The notes under the pieces were generated by a model, which had not been told where the DNA came from, made no database searches, and saw only the letters and a program-made list of their open reading frames with translations. Source: Neckera pumila (lineage: Eukaryota; Streptophyta; Bryopsida; Hypnales; Neckeraceae). From it: 64,000 bases of DNA. Made by a program: the position numbers and the translations under genes. The first letter of the stretch is position 1, and each line of letters begins with the position of its first letter. Shown piece by piece: positions 37,333-49,691 of the stretch. The stretch is taken from the NCBI GenBank assembly GCA_963969595.1, contig OZ018411.1, positions 24,922,545 through 24,986,544 of the forward strand. The letters run 5' to 3'.

Positions 37333-38157
37333 ACAAAAGAAGGTATCTTATTTGCCTATGTGGCCAAATCCACAAGAGCTCTAAGATTCTTCTAGAGTAC
37401 AATTGGATCCAATAATCTCTTAATTTTTTCTTCTTGGGCAAATTCAACTAGCAAAAAATTCATGAACTTCAAGATGTTCTTTTATGCTTGAAAATGCAAA
37501 GATTTTCAAACCACAAATTGCATTCAAATCATAGCAAAATCAGTACTTTAAAATCATACAAAAACTTCCCAAGACGTGGAGGCAAGCTCATAGTATGAAG
37601 AAGTTAGTTTGGCCTCCTAATTCACTATAGAGAATTTTTGAAAGATAGTCAAAGATTTGTTGTAAGACCGGAGCAAACAAAAGAACAAACAAGAAATGAT
37701 ACAAACAATTCAAATAGTATGGAATCAAGTATCTCTATAACAATTGCAAATGCTCATTTCTAATATGCCCAATAGAATGCAAGGTGTACTTTTAGCCAAG
37801 GTGCCAACACTAGATGGTACATAATGCATAGAAAAGATGCAAACTATTATATGATTTTGAATTCCACGTGATACATATTTGTTATGATAATAAGTACCGG
37901 TACTCTTCAAATGATTCTCAGCTTGAAAATCTGTCCATTTTTGTGTATGCTAGAGCTTCCTGAGGTTCCTGAACTTATTGTTGAATCTGCCTGTGACCCC
38001 AATTCGGAAGATTAATTGTACCCAACATATGAGAACAACTCAAAAGCTAAGCTTATTAGGTTAGAGATGTGGACACTACTGTCCTGTACTACTGTACCGG
38101 TCTCCTAATCTCCAAATAAGGCCCACTCGTCTGGACGCTAAATTAAGCGGTTTCGTC

Positions 38158-38403
38158 ATGGAAGGGGGGGGGAGCAGCCTGGCAGCCTGGAGGAGCGCAG
38201 GAAGGGACTGGGGACAAGGGCCTGGCTGCCATCTATACTCGAGACAGGGGAGGGCTCAGAGCTCCTGGGTCCAGTTTTGCCGGGCCCCATTAAGACCTGG
38301 ATTTGGGCCGGGATATCATGGCTTTCCTCTTTCAGGTTTCAGATCTATCTCGGGATGGATGGATGAACTTCCTCTCTCACCCTCATCCAGTGGAGCATAT
38401 TAA
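38158..38403 (+). other. Isolated GC-rich island with an 81-codon open frame
   Basis: A run of about 250 bp near 58% GC stands in DNA of about 30% GC. The open frame is Gly/Ser/Pro-rich and unrecognised. It starts beside an eight-G run (38163-38170). It may be a captured gene fragment or promoter island; I have no evidence for expression. Confidence 0.35.
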
Positions 38404-38615
38404 CCCTTAAATAACATACTGGTGAATGTGGAAATCATCCCTTTGGTTACCGTATGAATCATTTGCTTAAAAAATTGCAAAAGCACTCATTGGAAGTCAA
38501 CTACTATAGAAGACCTCTCCTTTTCACAACAAAATTTTGAAGATGAATAGTCGCACTTCTGTCCTACTAGAAGGATTCTTTGTCATCCATCAGAAAACCC
38601 CCGTCCTTGTCGGCA

Positions 38616-39532
38616 TTCACCCTCTAAAGTCCCAAAGCCATTTTTCTGTCAAAAACCACTCAAACCTGCCATTTTGGCTACGTTCATCCAAGAACCCACA
38701 AAAAAAACAATTTTTTAGAATTTAACCATAGGATCTTGTACTTCACTTGTCAAAAATCATGTGGTAAAAATTTCATGAAGTTTGACGGTTTAGATTGGAA
38801 GATATTAGCATTCAAAGTTGAAAAAGAAAGTTTTTGTGAACACTGACTTGCAATTTCAGATGACTTTGACCGCCATTTGTGGAAATTTTTTGCACTATGG
38901 ACTTTGAATTTAAAATTTTCTATGTTGAAGATGTAAGTTGAAAGTCTACAAAACACACACTTGATTTCCATTCTTTAAAAAATTGTTAAGTAGAAATAAG
39001 TCCAAGATTGAAAAGAAACTAAATCATTAATAGCTCTTAGATGGGATTGAAATACAATAATCCCAATAGTGAAATTGTTTTAGCAAGCAAACACAACATT
39101 CTCAAAAAAAATTTGTAAAAATTTGTAAAAATTTGCATTCAGAAATGAATCCTATAAGTTATTTTTTCAAAAAGATGCTTAGATTGCTCGAAAGAACAAG
39201 ATTATCCATAAATTGCTCATTATTAGTTCAAACAAAATGAATCAAAGCTTCACATGTAGACAAAAATATAAAGTTTTAGAGAAAAAAAATTAAAATTTAT
39301 TTTGACTTTTTGCAAAAAAATTTGTGCTGACCGCTGAGTTCAGTTTGAAGCTTTCTGTGGTAAAACTTTTGCTCTCGTGCACCAATTGAAATAAAAATTA
39401 TATTCCCACAAAGCTAATCAATTTTTCTATCTTATGGAAAAGTTTTAAAAAGTTTCACCAAAAATTGAGCCTGCAGGTACCTGCCGCAATCCAATTTGTC
39501 CCGCAAGGGGACAATGGGACTTTAGGGGTTAA
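38616..39532. mobile_element. TTAA-type element, 917-bp divergent copy
   Basis: It begins TTCACCCTCTAAAGTCC (TTAA mutated to TTCA) and ends GACTTTAGGGGTTAA. The interior follows the 943-bp family in outline (AAAAACCACTCAAACCTGCC, ACCATAGGATCTTGTA) but is clearly a separate subfamily, shared with the truncated copy at 52815. Confidence 0.65.
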
Positions 39533-39872
39533 AGGTTAAGGGCTTCTTGCCATGTTCCATTGGTGGGTAGGAAAAGCACTAGAAGACAAGAAGAGTTCCA
39601 CTGATGTCTTGTCAAAGTGGATGAGCAAATAAATAGGATTTCATGTATTATCAAAATTGGTGGACAATTCTATTGGTCGAGATTGGTCAATTTTCAAAGA
39701 ATCAAAACATGTGGAATTTGATCTTAGTAGATTCCTCCCCACTTACCGGATCCATAGAAAGTGCAAATGCTCACTTGGATCCTATAGCTTCCTCTATGAA
39801 CTTTGCCCTTCGAAAGGGCATGGCAGGTAGCCCTTAGCGCTAGACAGTTACTGAAGCCAAAAAATGGTTTAT

Positions 39873-39980
39873 CATTAGAGGGGATTTGGAGGCCTTGGAG
39901 GGCCGTTTCAGGCCCATTCTCCAATCTGGCCAAATTCAGTGAATGGTAGTACGGGTGTGTCAGAATTTGTAAAAAAAGAA
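39873..39980. mobile_element. CATTAG-ended MITE, copy 6, truncated
   Basis: CATTAGAGGGGATTTGGAGG opens a left half that matches copy 3 through GTACGGGTGTGTCAGA, then stops abruptly. The adjoining 39980-40490 matches the middle and end of the 943-bp TTAA family. A deletion or template switch probably fused the two. Confidence 0.7.
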
Positions 39981-40906
39981 TTTCAAAATTGTCTAATATA
40001 TAGGAAAAAATTAGTAAGTAGATAATAGTAGAAAATGATTCAAAATACTAAAATTGAGTAAAATTGAGTAAAATAGAGTAAAATAAACAACTTCAAAGTT
40101 TATTTTAGAGTAGAAAATCCATTACTGCCTGCAAACTAAAACTCCTCATAACTTTTGACTCATTGATCAAAATGGAATGATTCAAAGCTTTCCATGTATA
40201 TATATAAACCTAATAAACCAATTTCAAATTTCAAATTTTTGAAAAAAGTGATTTTTTTTATCTGCCCGCATTGCTCGAGTTGAAAAACAAACTACATATC
40301 ATGCAATAACTTTTGACTCATATTTCCAAATGTCATTAAATTTTTTGCATATGAAAGATATTCCTTGTCCCCACCTTCTATTCAAATTTCAGTCCAAAAT
40401 ATGCAAATCTCTGGTCACTCATACATGCCCAAAATTTCTATGTTGCCAAAAAACACAAGCAGCTAGTTTGCTCTTAAAGCAGCCATGTTCAAAATGAGTC
40501 CCCTATCTAGGACTAACTAACAGGTTCCTTAAAACATCTATTATAGACATTGATGAGTTAGATAAGTTTAAATGGTTGCCTTAAGAACAGACTACCTTAC
40601 TCCAACAGCAAGGCACTATTATAAAGACAAAGTCTCTTGTAGCATAGTTGCTTCATGTATTGATTTAAGTCATGTTAGTTTTGTTTTTTAATTATACTAG
40701 ATATTGATTTTTTCAAATTGGTATTCTTGTGTATTGTATCTGAAATTCATAAAATTGAGTAATTTATTGTAATTTGAAGTTGAAAGCCTACTATTAGATT
40801 TATATATATATACTAAATGGCATAAAAAATTTGCCAATGCAATATTATACACTATCATATTCACCTAGATCTAAAAATAATAGTTATTTAAAGCTACAAT
40901 TGTAAA

Positions 40907-41849
40907 TTAACCCCTAAAGGTTTTTGACTATGTTTTCACCAAAACTGCTCCAAAACTGCCACTTCTAATACAAGTACCAAACTTTAAGAAAAAAACATTT
41001 TTGAACACATGTAACCTTAGGATCTTGTAGTAGACTGGTTTAAAAAGGTGCGGAAAAAATTTCAGAATTTTCCACCATGTAGATTGCAAGATAATAGCGT
41101 TTGAATTGACAAAAATCCTTTTTTAATCAATGCCAAAATCCGGGCAGCAGCACTTCACAAGGTCACATTTGTATGAAAAAATGTCCAAAATGGTGGTTAC
41201 TCTTTGAATTAATTTTTCAAGGCAAGTTGGCTACATGCTTGAAAATTTTCAGATCATTTGGAATTGTACAACATATAGGAGAAAAATAGTAAGTGGGAAG
41301 AGGTAGAGAATGACTCAAAATACTAAATTGTCAAGAATTTAATTATGGAATTGAAAAATGCCAATTCCAACTGTTGTAATGTTGTAGTAAACAACATACA
41401 TCCAATGTTTTTTGGTTTATTCAAAAATATTGAAAATTGAGTTAGATAAAGGACTTCAAAGTTTATTTTAGAGTAGGGATTCCATAACTACCCTCAAACT
41501 AAAACTCCTCATAACTTTTGACTTGTTAATCCAAATGGAATGATTCAAAGCTTTTTAAGTATATATAAATCTATAAAACCAATTTAAAATTTTAATTTTT
41601 CAAAAAAGTTTTTTTTAAAGAACTTTTTTGCGTTGCCTAGGCTGCCCGCCGAACGCGAAAAATTACATATCATGCAATAACTTTTTACCAATAAAGTCAA
41701 AAGTTATGAAAATTGTTGGGCCTTGAAGCTACTCTTTGGGCACATCTTGTGTGAAAATTTCAAAGAAAAAAATAAAAATTTCCATTTGTAGTGAGCTGCC
41801 CAAAATTGCTATGTTGCCCAAAAATGGTGTTTGGTCCTTTAGGGGTTAA
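40907..41849. mobile_element. TTAA-flanked element, 943-bp subfamily, copy 2
   Basis: It begins TTAACCCCTAAAGG and ends GTCCTTTAGGGGTTAA, exactly 943 bp as at 35139. The uninterrupted TAATACAAGTACCAAAC within it is the empty-site reference for the CATTAG insertion at 28702. Confidence 0.85.
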
Positions 41850-44036
41850 AACCCTTTTCATATGTAGTGCTTTTCATTGTCTAAGATTTAGTGTTTTGGA
41901 CTAACATTGAATTTGGCTTCATTCATTTTTTTGTGATTGGACGAGATAAAGGAATTTTGTCTTGAGATAATTTAAAGCAACATTTGACATTGTGTCTTTG
42001 ATGTAATTACCCTCTAAAGGATGTTAGAGCTTTTGAGCACACTAATTTGTGTCCAATTTGAATAAGCAATTGTAGAATATGAAGTGAAATGTCTTTTACA
42101 ATCTCAACCTAGACAATTGAAAAATATATTTTTATTATTATTTTGTTTTTATCCAAATGTATAATCATGTAGCAAATTGAAAGATAATCATTGAAGTGTA
42201 TTGTATAAAAATTTAAATGTGAAAAATCTCACTCATAAGTGTTTACCTTGAAACTTTGAAGAACATATTTTCTCATAAACTTGAATAGTTCATCATTCAA
42301 TTTTTTCTAGCAAAATGTATGTATCTCACAATTTGTTGATGAGATTCTCTAAAATCTAAATGAAAATCCATTGACAAAAGAATTCAGAAAAAATTACTCA
42401 AGTAAAAATTTCTTTTTGTTAGCCAACTTGTCAATGTTGAGAAATAAAAGCCTAAATTTTACATAATTTTGTAACCATTAACCCAAATTCTATGAAACTT
42501 GGCTTGCATTCAGTATAATCCTTGAGGGGGTCTATGTACAAAATTCCAACCGTAGAAGAAAAATTTGATGTATTGCAATTGCGGAATTGCTTGCCTAAAA
42601 TAAATGAAAGCCTTCAAAACACCCCTCAATCATTTACGGGATTAAGTAGCTATAGTATTCCTCAATAATCTAAAAGTCCACCAAATGGCATTTCCATGAA
42701 GGTGTAGAATTGATGTTTAAAAAAAACTGATGTTACTTAATTCCTAAAGGACCAAGTGACCATTCAATATATACAAGAAAGCATCATTTAAACATCAATC
42801 AATATAATTTTGTTCAATTGAATCCAAAAAATAAGATTTCAAATACTTATTTTATATAAAATCAATGGTAATAAAGTGAGTTAGTAAAAATAAATAAAAA
42901 CACCTGTTATATTTATAAAACTCCAACTTTGGTACAATGGTTGGAGCTATATTTTCCACATAAGAAATTTGTCCATAACTTTTGATTGAAGACTTAAAAG
43001 CTCAAACAAATTTTTTTGAGATGAAATTTAACTTGACTCTCCAACTTTTCTTAGTTCAAATTTTTTGGAGAAAATTATTCTACTATACCTAAATGAGTTT
43101 TGAAATTCTATTTTTAACACATTTTCTACTTTTGAATAAACTATTAAATGGTGGAGCTCCTACTACATCTGATTTATTTATCCCACATTGTTTGTTCTAC
43201 TTCCTACCAATCCATGTGTAAGTGAGCTACTCTTTTCACTAGGAACTCAACAAAAGTTGAAATTACTTATATTCCAATTTTGATAGACACAAATAAAGGA
43301 ATTTTTTCTTGTAGTATTTTTTCCTTTGTTTTTCATACAAATGAAGAGAATTTCACTTGGCAGTTAAAACTCTTATAATTATATTTGAGTGCCAATTGGG
43401 GGTGTCAGTACCTTGAAGTCAATGTAAAAAGTGGAGTCAAATCCCATAACAAAGCATGCCTAGGACTCCTCATTTGCCCATCCGCACTTCAAATTTTGAA
43501 GTGTCCGGGCACTTCTGGCGAGTCCACGTGCCTGCAGTGGGGGAAAATATTTGGCTTGATGCGCCAGTTTGGCGAGTCAACCTCACTTGGTGTCTTGCTG
43601 TGGGGATGCTCTTACAAGTGGTTGGTTTGAATAGTTGTTTTTTGGCTTATGATTTTTTGCTAAGGAAGCCCTAATTACAATCGTAACATTAAGTAGCATG
43701 TAGTATCATTGCCTTGGCTCTACAATATGATGGTTTGGAATATTCTACAATACTTCATCAATAGCTTAGTGGACAAATAGAGGCTCAATGTGATGAGTAG
43801 GATGCATGAAGGCTACTGAATGTTACAATGGAACAAATTGTCCATTTGTTTTAAAAATTATATTATTATTGCTATTATTATTGTAGTAAAAAATCATCAC
43901 TCTATTTCAATTTTTTTTTTTTTTTTTTTTTAAAGGACATCACAATGCTGAAGGTAGGACAGAGTAGGTTTGTTGCAGGAGCATGGGGGTCTTTTAATTT
44001 TATTTATTTATTTGTATAAATTATGGAAAGAAAGCA
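41850..44036. other. AT-rich DNA with scattered element fragments
   Basis: A TTAATTCCTAAAGGACC at 42737 looks like an unpaired end of the TTAA family. 43.38-43.63 kb is a GC-richer patch ending GTGGGGATGCTCTTA, which resembles one end of a Tourist-like MITE; no left partner was found. No gene seen. Confidence 0.4.
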
Positions 44037-44672
44037 TTAACCCCTAAATCCCTAAGGCACCAAATTTTGGTGTCAACAATACTTTGAAGTTAAATAGAAC
44101 CTAACCAACTTGCTATTTTTAGTAGTTCATATTTTTGAAAAATCCTTTTTGAAGTCTAGTTTTAGTTCAAAAATCCGATTTTGAAAATGATTGATTATGA
44201 TTTTTCTATTCAAGATTTTGTGCAAGGGTACCCTCTTGACTTTTCGCAGTGTTAGGGGCTCTTGAAATGAGCCTCAAATACACTAGATCTTGGAGGGAAA
44301 ATCTTATTAGAAATTCATTTAAGAAAGTTGTAGAGTAGAGTTTGAGAAATCATAAATTGATTGGGGTTATACATGTTAGGCCCTTCAACTTCATTTTTTT
44401 TTGGTAACCAATTTTTTAGAAGTAATACACAAAAAGAGACTTGAAAGATTTTCATAGTTTTAACACCCTCATGGTCAAACATTATAATCTTTTGATTCAT
44501 AAGTGATATTGTTGTGTTTTCTTTTCCTATGTGATCTCTAACATGTCTAGTTTGAATTTGTATGGTTACAATTCAAAAGAAATTGGCACAACTTATCAAA
44601 ATGTTGGCTTTTTGTTCAAATTAGAGCAAATTCCTAGAGGCTAAAAACAGGCCTTGGGCATTTAGGGGTTAA
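44037..44672. mobile_element. TTAA-flanked element, 636-bp subfamily
   Basis: It begins TTAACCCCTAAATCCC and ends GCATTTAGGGGTTAA. Only the termini resemble the other TTAA elements; the interior is different, so this is another subfamily using the same ends and target. Confidence 0.7.
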
Positions 44673-46188
44673 AGACTAAGTTTGCATCTTCACCTTGTGA
44701 TTCCAGTTCGTGTCGGAAAAAATTCTTTGTTTATCCTTTTTGCTTCTTTTCTATAAACATGAACTAATGAACGGATCAATGTCGAATTGATGGAAGTGTA
44801 TGAAAGTCACCGAAAGACATTCAAGTAACTTAGCAGTGATTCAAGGATCCTGCGATTCCAAGCATCAGCTTTTGCAGCTTTTGCAGAACTGACTGGAGCT
44901 TTAGCTGTAGAGTAGCTCCGAGCTTGAACTTCAACATGACAAGCCAAAGAAAATGAAGAATTCCGAACGCTCTCATTGGTGGTCTTGGTTGTGATCCATT
45001 GCTAAGCTCTTGATAAAATGCTCATAATTTTTCTATTTTGAATTGAATTGGGTCCCCATTTTGACCAACTTAGTGGTCATCACTTTCTCCTTGTATACCG
45101 TGTGGTTTAGAAGAGAAAAATGATCATTTGTGCTTTATTTTTCTCATTGAATTCAGCTTGAGAATTCTATTTTTGATTGAGCTTAGGTTGAGAATTCTCT
45201 TACATATGTAGCTAACACCCCTTTAGCTCAGAGAAAACCTTTACACATATAACATCAAAATCTTGACCCTATAGGTCTATCACCAAGGTAGATAGCCAAA
45301 ATAATTCAATAGTAATGGATGAATAGGTGCATTCTTTGTTTCTACATAACTGACCTTCAAAGCCATGCACACGACTTCTTGAGATTGTCCGAAGCTTCCT
45401 ACTCACTCACTGCATTACCTTATCACAATCCACAATGTCAAGCTTGCACAGCAACATGATGACACAGCAATTGGTGTAACAAGTAGGTGGGCGAAGGTAC
45501 AATCAGCCCCCCTGCTTCAAACTGCAGTGGCTTTGAATGATGTTTATAACATCCTATTCGCCAGTTTTCACGAAGTCCGATGTTCGATTTTCACGTCGTG
45601 GTCGTTACACAACTGCTGCAAAAAAGCAACTGCCAGACTTCGGAACAGATACAGAGCAAAAATATGTTCTCGAAACAACAAGCATCTGAGTCAACGGAGC
45701 AACATACCAAGAATCGAGTCAAGGAAGCACGAGAGTACTCCATGAAGATTCAGACCACAAGTGCATCAAAAATTTCAATCTTTATAAATGCTGAAAATGA
45801 TGAGTTTGCAATAATAAAAAGTGTGGGCTTGATTTACACAAGGTCAGCTACAAGGGCTCCCAGAAAAACATCCTCATGCTAGCAAGGTTTACATCCATAT
45901 CCACAAAAAACAGCACAAAGCTCAATTCAAAGCTTGCTCCGAAGGTGAGGTCGCGAGGATCTCAAATGGATGGGTGCTTGGCGAGGATGGCGACAGCCAG
46001 GGGCCCGTAAAACTGAGATGATTGTTGTATGGTAACCGTAACCGTAACTGATGACAGCGTCGAGTCCTTGAGATTTAATGTACAAGCGGAGACTGCGAAA
46101 AAACGGTTGCAATTGTAGCTGGCTATGCACAAGTTGGGCACGCAGTCCTCCCGAGAATCGAAAACACGGCAAAAGAAGGGGCGACGGA
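44673..46188. other. Unassigned DNA downstream of the NCED-type pseudogene
   Basis: Moderately complex sequence. An open frame at 45580-45882 (100 codons, plus) has no recognised motif. 45.9-46.19 kb is the 3' flank of the pseudogene. Confidence 0.35.
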
Positions 46189-47916
46189 TCATAACGGATC
46201 GGCCGCCGGGATGAATGTGCCGTGGAAGTCGTAAGAGACGCGTGACGGCAGCATCACGGCTGCGACTTGGGTTAGTGACGGCGACGCCGCGTCCAGGACG
46301 AGCAGCTTCGACGCGCCGGTGGACTCATCGTGGCAAAACGCGAGCAAAAAACCGTCGTCCTCGGGCGCTGCGGGGTCGGATGTGCGCGGCACGAAGATGG
46401 GCTCGCCGCCGAAGCGGTCACGGCCGTAGTTATAGCGCGCGACGACTTCGCCTGATTGCAAGTCGACTTTAGCGATCCCTGACACTTTGGGCCATGGCTC
46501 CACAATGGCGAGGTACATGTGTTGGGTCTTGACGCCTAGGTAATTGGGATTCACTTTTCCTACTTCTAAGTTGAGATCCGCGAGCTCGCGTTTGGCCGCG
46601 GTGCCCATGACGCGGTTGAGGCGCACCTCGGTGAGGATCGCGCGCGGGACTTCACTCGTTCTGAAGAGGCTGTCCGCGGGGGTCATGGAGGTTCCGATGA
46701 CCACGACGTCGTCGCCCTCTTCCCAGGCGTTGTAAAAATGGAAAAAAAAGCAATCGGGGATTTCTATCCACTGGAGCTCGCCTTCACTGGTGGCGTATTT
46801 CGGCATCACGCCGAACCGCGGCGTCTTCTTCGGGTCCAGGACGACCGGGGAGCCGCCCGTGAGCATCTCCTTCAACCGGAACACAATCTGCTGGTCCGGG
46901 ATCACGACAAAATTCTCCTTAACAGCGCAGTCGTGCGTCATGACGGTTTCCGGCAATGTGACGGGCACCTCCACTTTCATCTCGCCGTCGGCGGAGAACG
47001 CGAGATACTTCAAGTAGGGCGCGGACAGGACGTTGTAGCTGAGGCTGAAAAGCTCCCCAGGTGGGGGTCGATTTTGGGATGCGCGATCATGGAATGCGCG
47101 AGCTGGCCCTGGAATTCGTAGCGCCCGACGGTCTCGATGTCATGATCGTCCGTCAGGCGAATCTCCACGGGGAGATCGTCTTCCGAGATTGCCAGCAAGC
47201 GGTTGTTGAAAAACGCCAGACCCGCATTCGCCATGCCCATCCCCTGCGACGCGTCCAGAATCCCGAGCAATGCCCGCGACTAGTGCAACAGCAGGTGCGC
47301 CACGCCGCCGTAGCCGTGAAGCTCCCCGATGGGTTTGGGAAAAAACGCGCGCCCGTAACGCTCCTCCTCCTGGAAGCGGTACGTGCGCGTGAAGCGACAC
47401 GCGTAGCTGACGGAATTATCGCCTCCATGGATGCTCACGGCATGCAACATGCCGTCGCCATCGAACAGATGGTGACGGCCCGTTGGAAAAAACTGAGGGT
47501 TGGGTCCGTTGCGCACGTACACGCCTTGCAGACACGCCGGGAGCGTGCCCTCTACTTCGAGATTATGCTGTGCGGGGCTCTCCTCCACGGGGAAGAAATT
47601 GCCCTCCAGTTGCATTTGGGGATCCACTGTCGAAGGCAGCGGCGCATTGTCACCCCAATGCAGATGATGCAAATCGTTTTCCACCACCCCTATCACCATG
47701 TCCGCGATCTTTTTGCACAAAGTTCAGCGGTTTCGCATTCGGCTGGGCGATACTCAGGCCACTCGTCACCAGTCTGGGAAACTCCACGCCGCGTCGGCCC
47801 GCGACCGCCTGCGCGCGGCCGTCACCAGCGATACTCGTGCCGTTATATCTCGGAATGTAGGAAGCTTGGTGGAGAAGCAAGCTACTAATTCCTACTTTCG
47901 CAACACAAGTGGCCAT
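46189..47916 (-). pseudogene. 9-cis-epoxycarotenoid dioxygenase (NCED)-type gene with three disabling lesions
   Basis: An intronless, GC-rich gene of 1,728 bp corresponding to about 575 residues (NCEDs are about 600). NCEDs cleave 9-cis-epoxycarotenoids in plastids to xanthoxin, the committed step to abscisic acid. Family blocks in order are GVYVRNGPNPQF, HHLFDGDGMLHAV, GELHGYGGVAHLLL, GMGMANAGLAFFNNRLLAISEDDLP, VVIPDQQIVF, WPKVSGIAKVDL and YGRDRFGGEPIFVPR. All four iron-binding His contexts remain (MIAHPK, MTHDC, FFHFYNAW, YDFHGTF). Three lesions are visible: one extra base in the T5 run at 47710-47714 (A-run on the coding strand), an in-frame TAG at 47280-47282 where the family has Tyr, and one missing base in the G5 run at 47063-47067. 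The two homopolymer changes could be assembly error; the TAG is less easily explained that way. The first 60 or so residues look like a plastid transit peptide. Confidence 0.88.
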
Positions 47917-49154
47917 TCAAAACAAGTTCGATATGATCCCTTTCGTGTTTTTCTTTCTGCTGAGTATCCCTTGTTTGCTGATTAAGTTGAACAATCGCCA
48001 ACAATTGGGTGTGCTTACGAATTCGACACCATCTACACGCGCCGCCTTGAATTCATTGTCACCTGGCACAGGCGTCGTTAAACTAAATCACTGAATCCGA
48101 GGAGAAGCTGAAATTCCGGTGAAGGAATGCGCCAAACTGCTTCCATCGCTGGTCATCGATCACGCGGCTGCTCAAATTACTCCTGCTGCTCGCACTTCTG
48201 TTGCGTCAACATATACTATCTCAATCCACGCGCTCTTCACCACCCACTCGCACAATTACCCCACGGGAAGTCCGTATGAATATATCCTCCGCGCCAAAGT
48301 CTTCCAGGAGGAGAATGGGACTCCGACCTGTTTCGTACTCTACTCTGCCACAGATTCCAAAGCGGAAACAAAACCGCAAACAACTACCCTCTACCTCGTT
48401 TCTGTCACCTCCACAACCCACTCCCCGCACACAAAATCAAACATACTTCAAGAATCTTCCACCAGCAGCGCCGCTCCTGATCAATGCGTCGCTCCTGACC
48501 ACTGCGTCGCCGTCGACACCGCAAGTTGGCTCTCGATCTCCTCCTCCTCTTACCACGAGCTTCCCCCAGAAACCTTCACAGTCATCACTTTCGCTAGCCA
48601 CTAAACGAATCGACTCAATCCACTCGATCCTGGAACCAGAACGAAGATCAGAACAGTAGCAAGGAGCTACTGGAGTCATCTACTGTAGCTAGTGTTGCTA
48701 TTATAGAATTCCACGTGAAGGAATGTTATGACATGACAGCATGGTGGCAATGGCAGTCGAAATGCAGCTGCAGCTGCTGAATATTCGCCGTCACGGTGGG
48801 GTTTTGAAACAGAAAACAGAAGGACTGATTTGAAGAGAAGCAAGCAAGCTGATCTTTTGGGCAAGGAAATGGAATGGAATGAGATGGACTGGGATGGAGT
48901 TGCATTACGGTTGTCGGGAGCGTATCCGTCCGTTTTGTAAGGGAATTCGGAATGCAGCGCTGACTTGTGGAACAGTGTTTTTTTACCCTTTTGGGCCCTC
49001 CCCTTGTGCCAAGTGGCTGCTGCCCAACAGCTCACTTTTTTCAGCTTCTGTTCTGAAAGTTTTGCAGTGGTGGCTGAGTGTGTCATAGAGTTTACCTTTC
49101 CATGCAGGCACCAAGGAAGCACTCCAGTGCACAAAAAAAATTTCAAACATGTAT
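47917..49154. other. 5' flank of the NCED-type pseudogene
   Basis: GC content stays near 48-50% until about 48.7 kb, then falls. Overlapping Ser/Thr/Pro-rich open frames at 48119-48604 and 48201-48659 look like chance frames in C-rich sequence. It is probably the former promoter and 5' untranslated region of the pseudogene. Confidence 0.4.
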
Positions 49155-49597
49155 AAGGTAGACGACCCCATTGCGGTCAAATGGCCCATGATGGACACCC
49201 GATGACTCCATTGTGGTTTTTCAGACCACAATCAATGCCTTACATGGTAGTTATGGAGTAATTAGTGATCTTAATAGGTACTTCCAATTTTTTAGTGTAA
49301 AATTCTTTGTAAAAACTGATTTTTTAGATCTTCCATGTTTGAAAATGTTGTAACTACATTGGGTAGGAAGATGACCATATTGAATTCGGATTTAGTTGGT
49401 CATAAGGTAGCCTCCAGACCCCTATGGGCTGATCACTTCAAAAATTCAAAACTAATTCATACTTGGTCCAAAAAATATAATTTCAAATGTCCTCACTATC
49501 TCTCACACTTATCTTTGTGTGAGAAAAAATTTGAAAAATTTGAAAAATGGCATGGAGGCACACTCCTAATTCTAACCGCAATGGGGTCTTCTACCTT
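49155..49597. mobile_element. AAGGTA-ended element, copy 3 (reverse orientation)
   Basis: The left end AAGGTAGACGACCCCATTGCGG is inverted at the right end (CCGCAATGGGGTCTTCTACCTT). Length 443 bp. The interior is the reverse complement of copy 1 without the nested insertion, supplying its empty site (AATCAATGCCTTACA at 49231-49245). Confidence 0.82.
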
Positions 49598-49691
49598 GTT
49601 GTGGTCAGCGTTCTATTCATTCCAGGTCCCACTCCGGACTTCTATCTAGCACATTGATTTTTCTTCCTGGACTCGCAACATCGCAAAGGAC

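Noticed and set aside
43600..43618. GTGGGGATGCTCTTA as the right end of a Tourist-like MITE
   Set aside because: No inverted left partner within about 1 kb, so the element cannot be delimited.
47061..47888. 275-codon plus-strand frame opposite the NCED-type pseudogene
   Set aside because: A long open antisense frame is expected in GC-rich coding DNA; the minus strand carries the recognisable protein.
48119..48659. Ser/Thr/Pro-rich frames upstream of the pseudogene
   Set aside because: Two overlapping frames in C-rich sequence with no motif, start context or splice continuation; likely chance.
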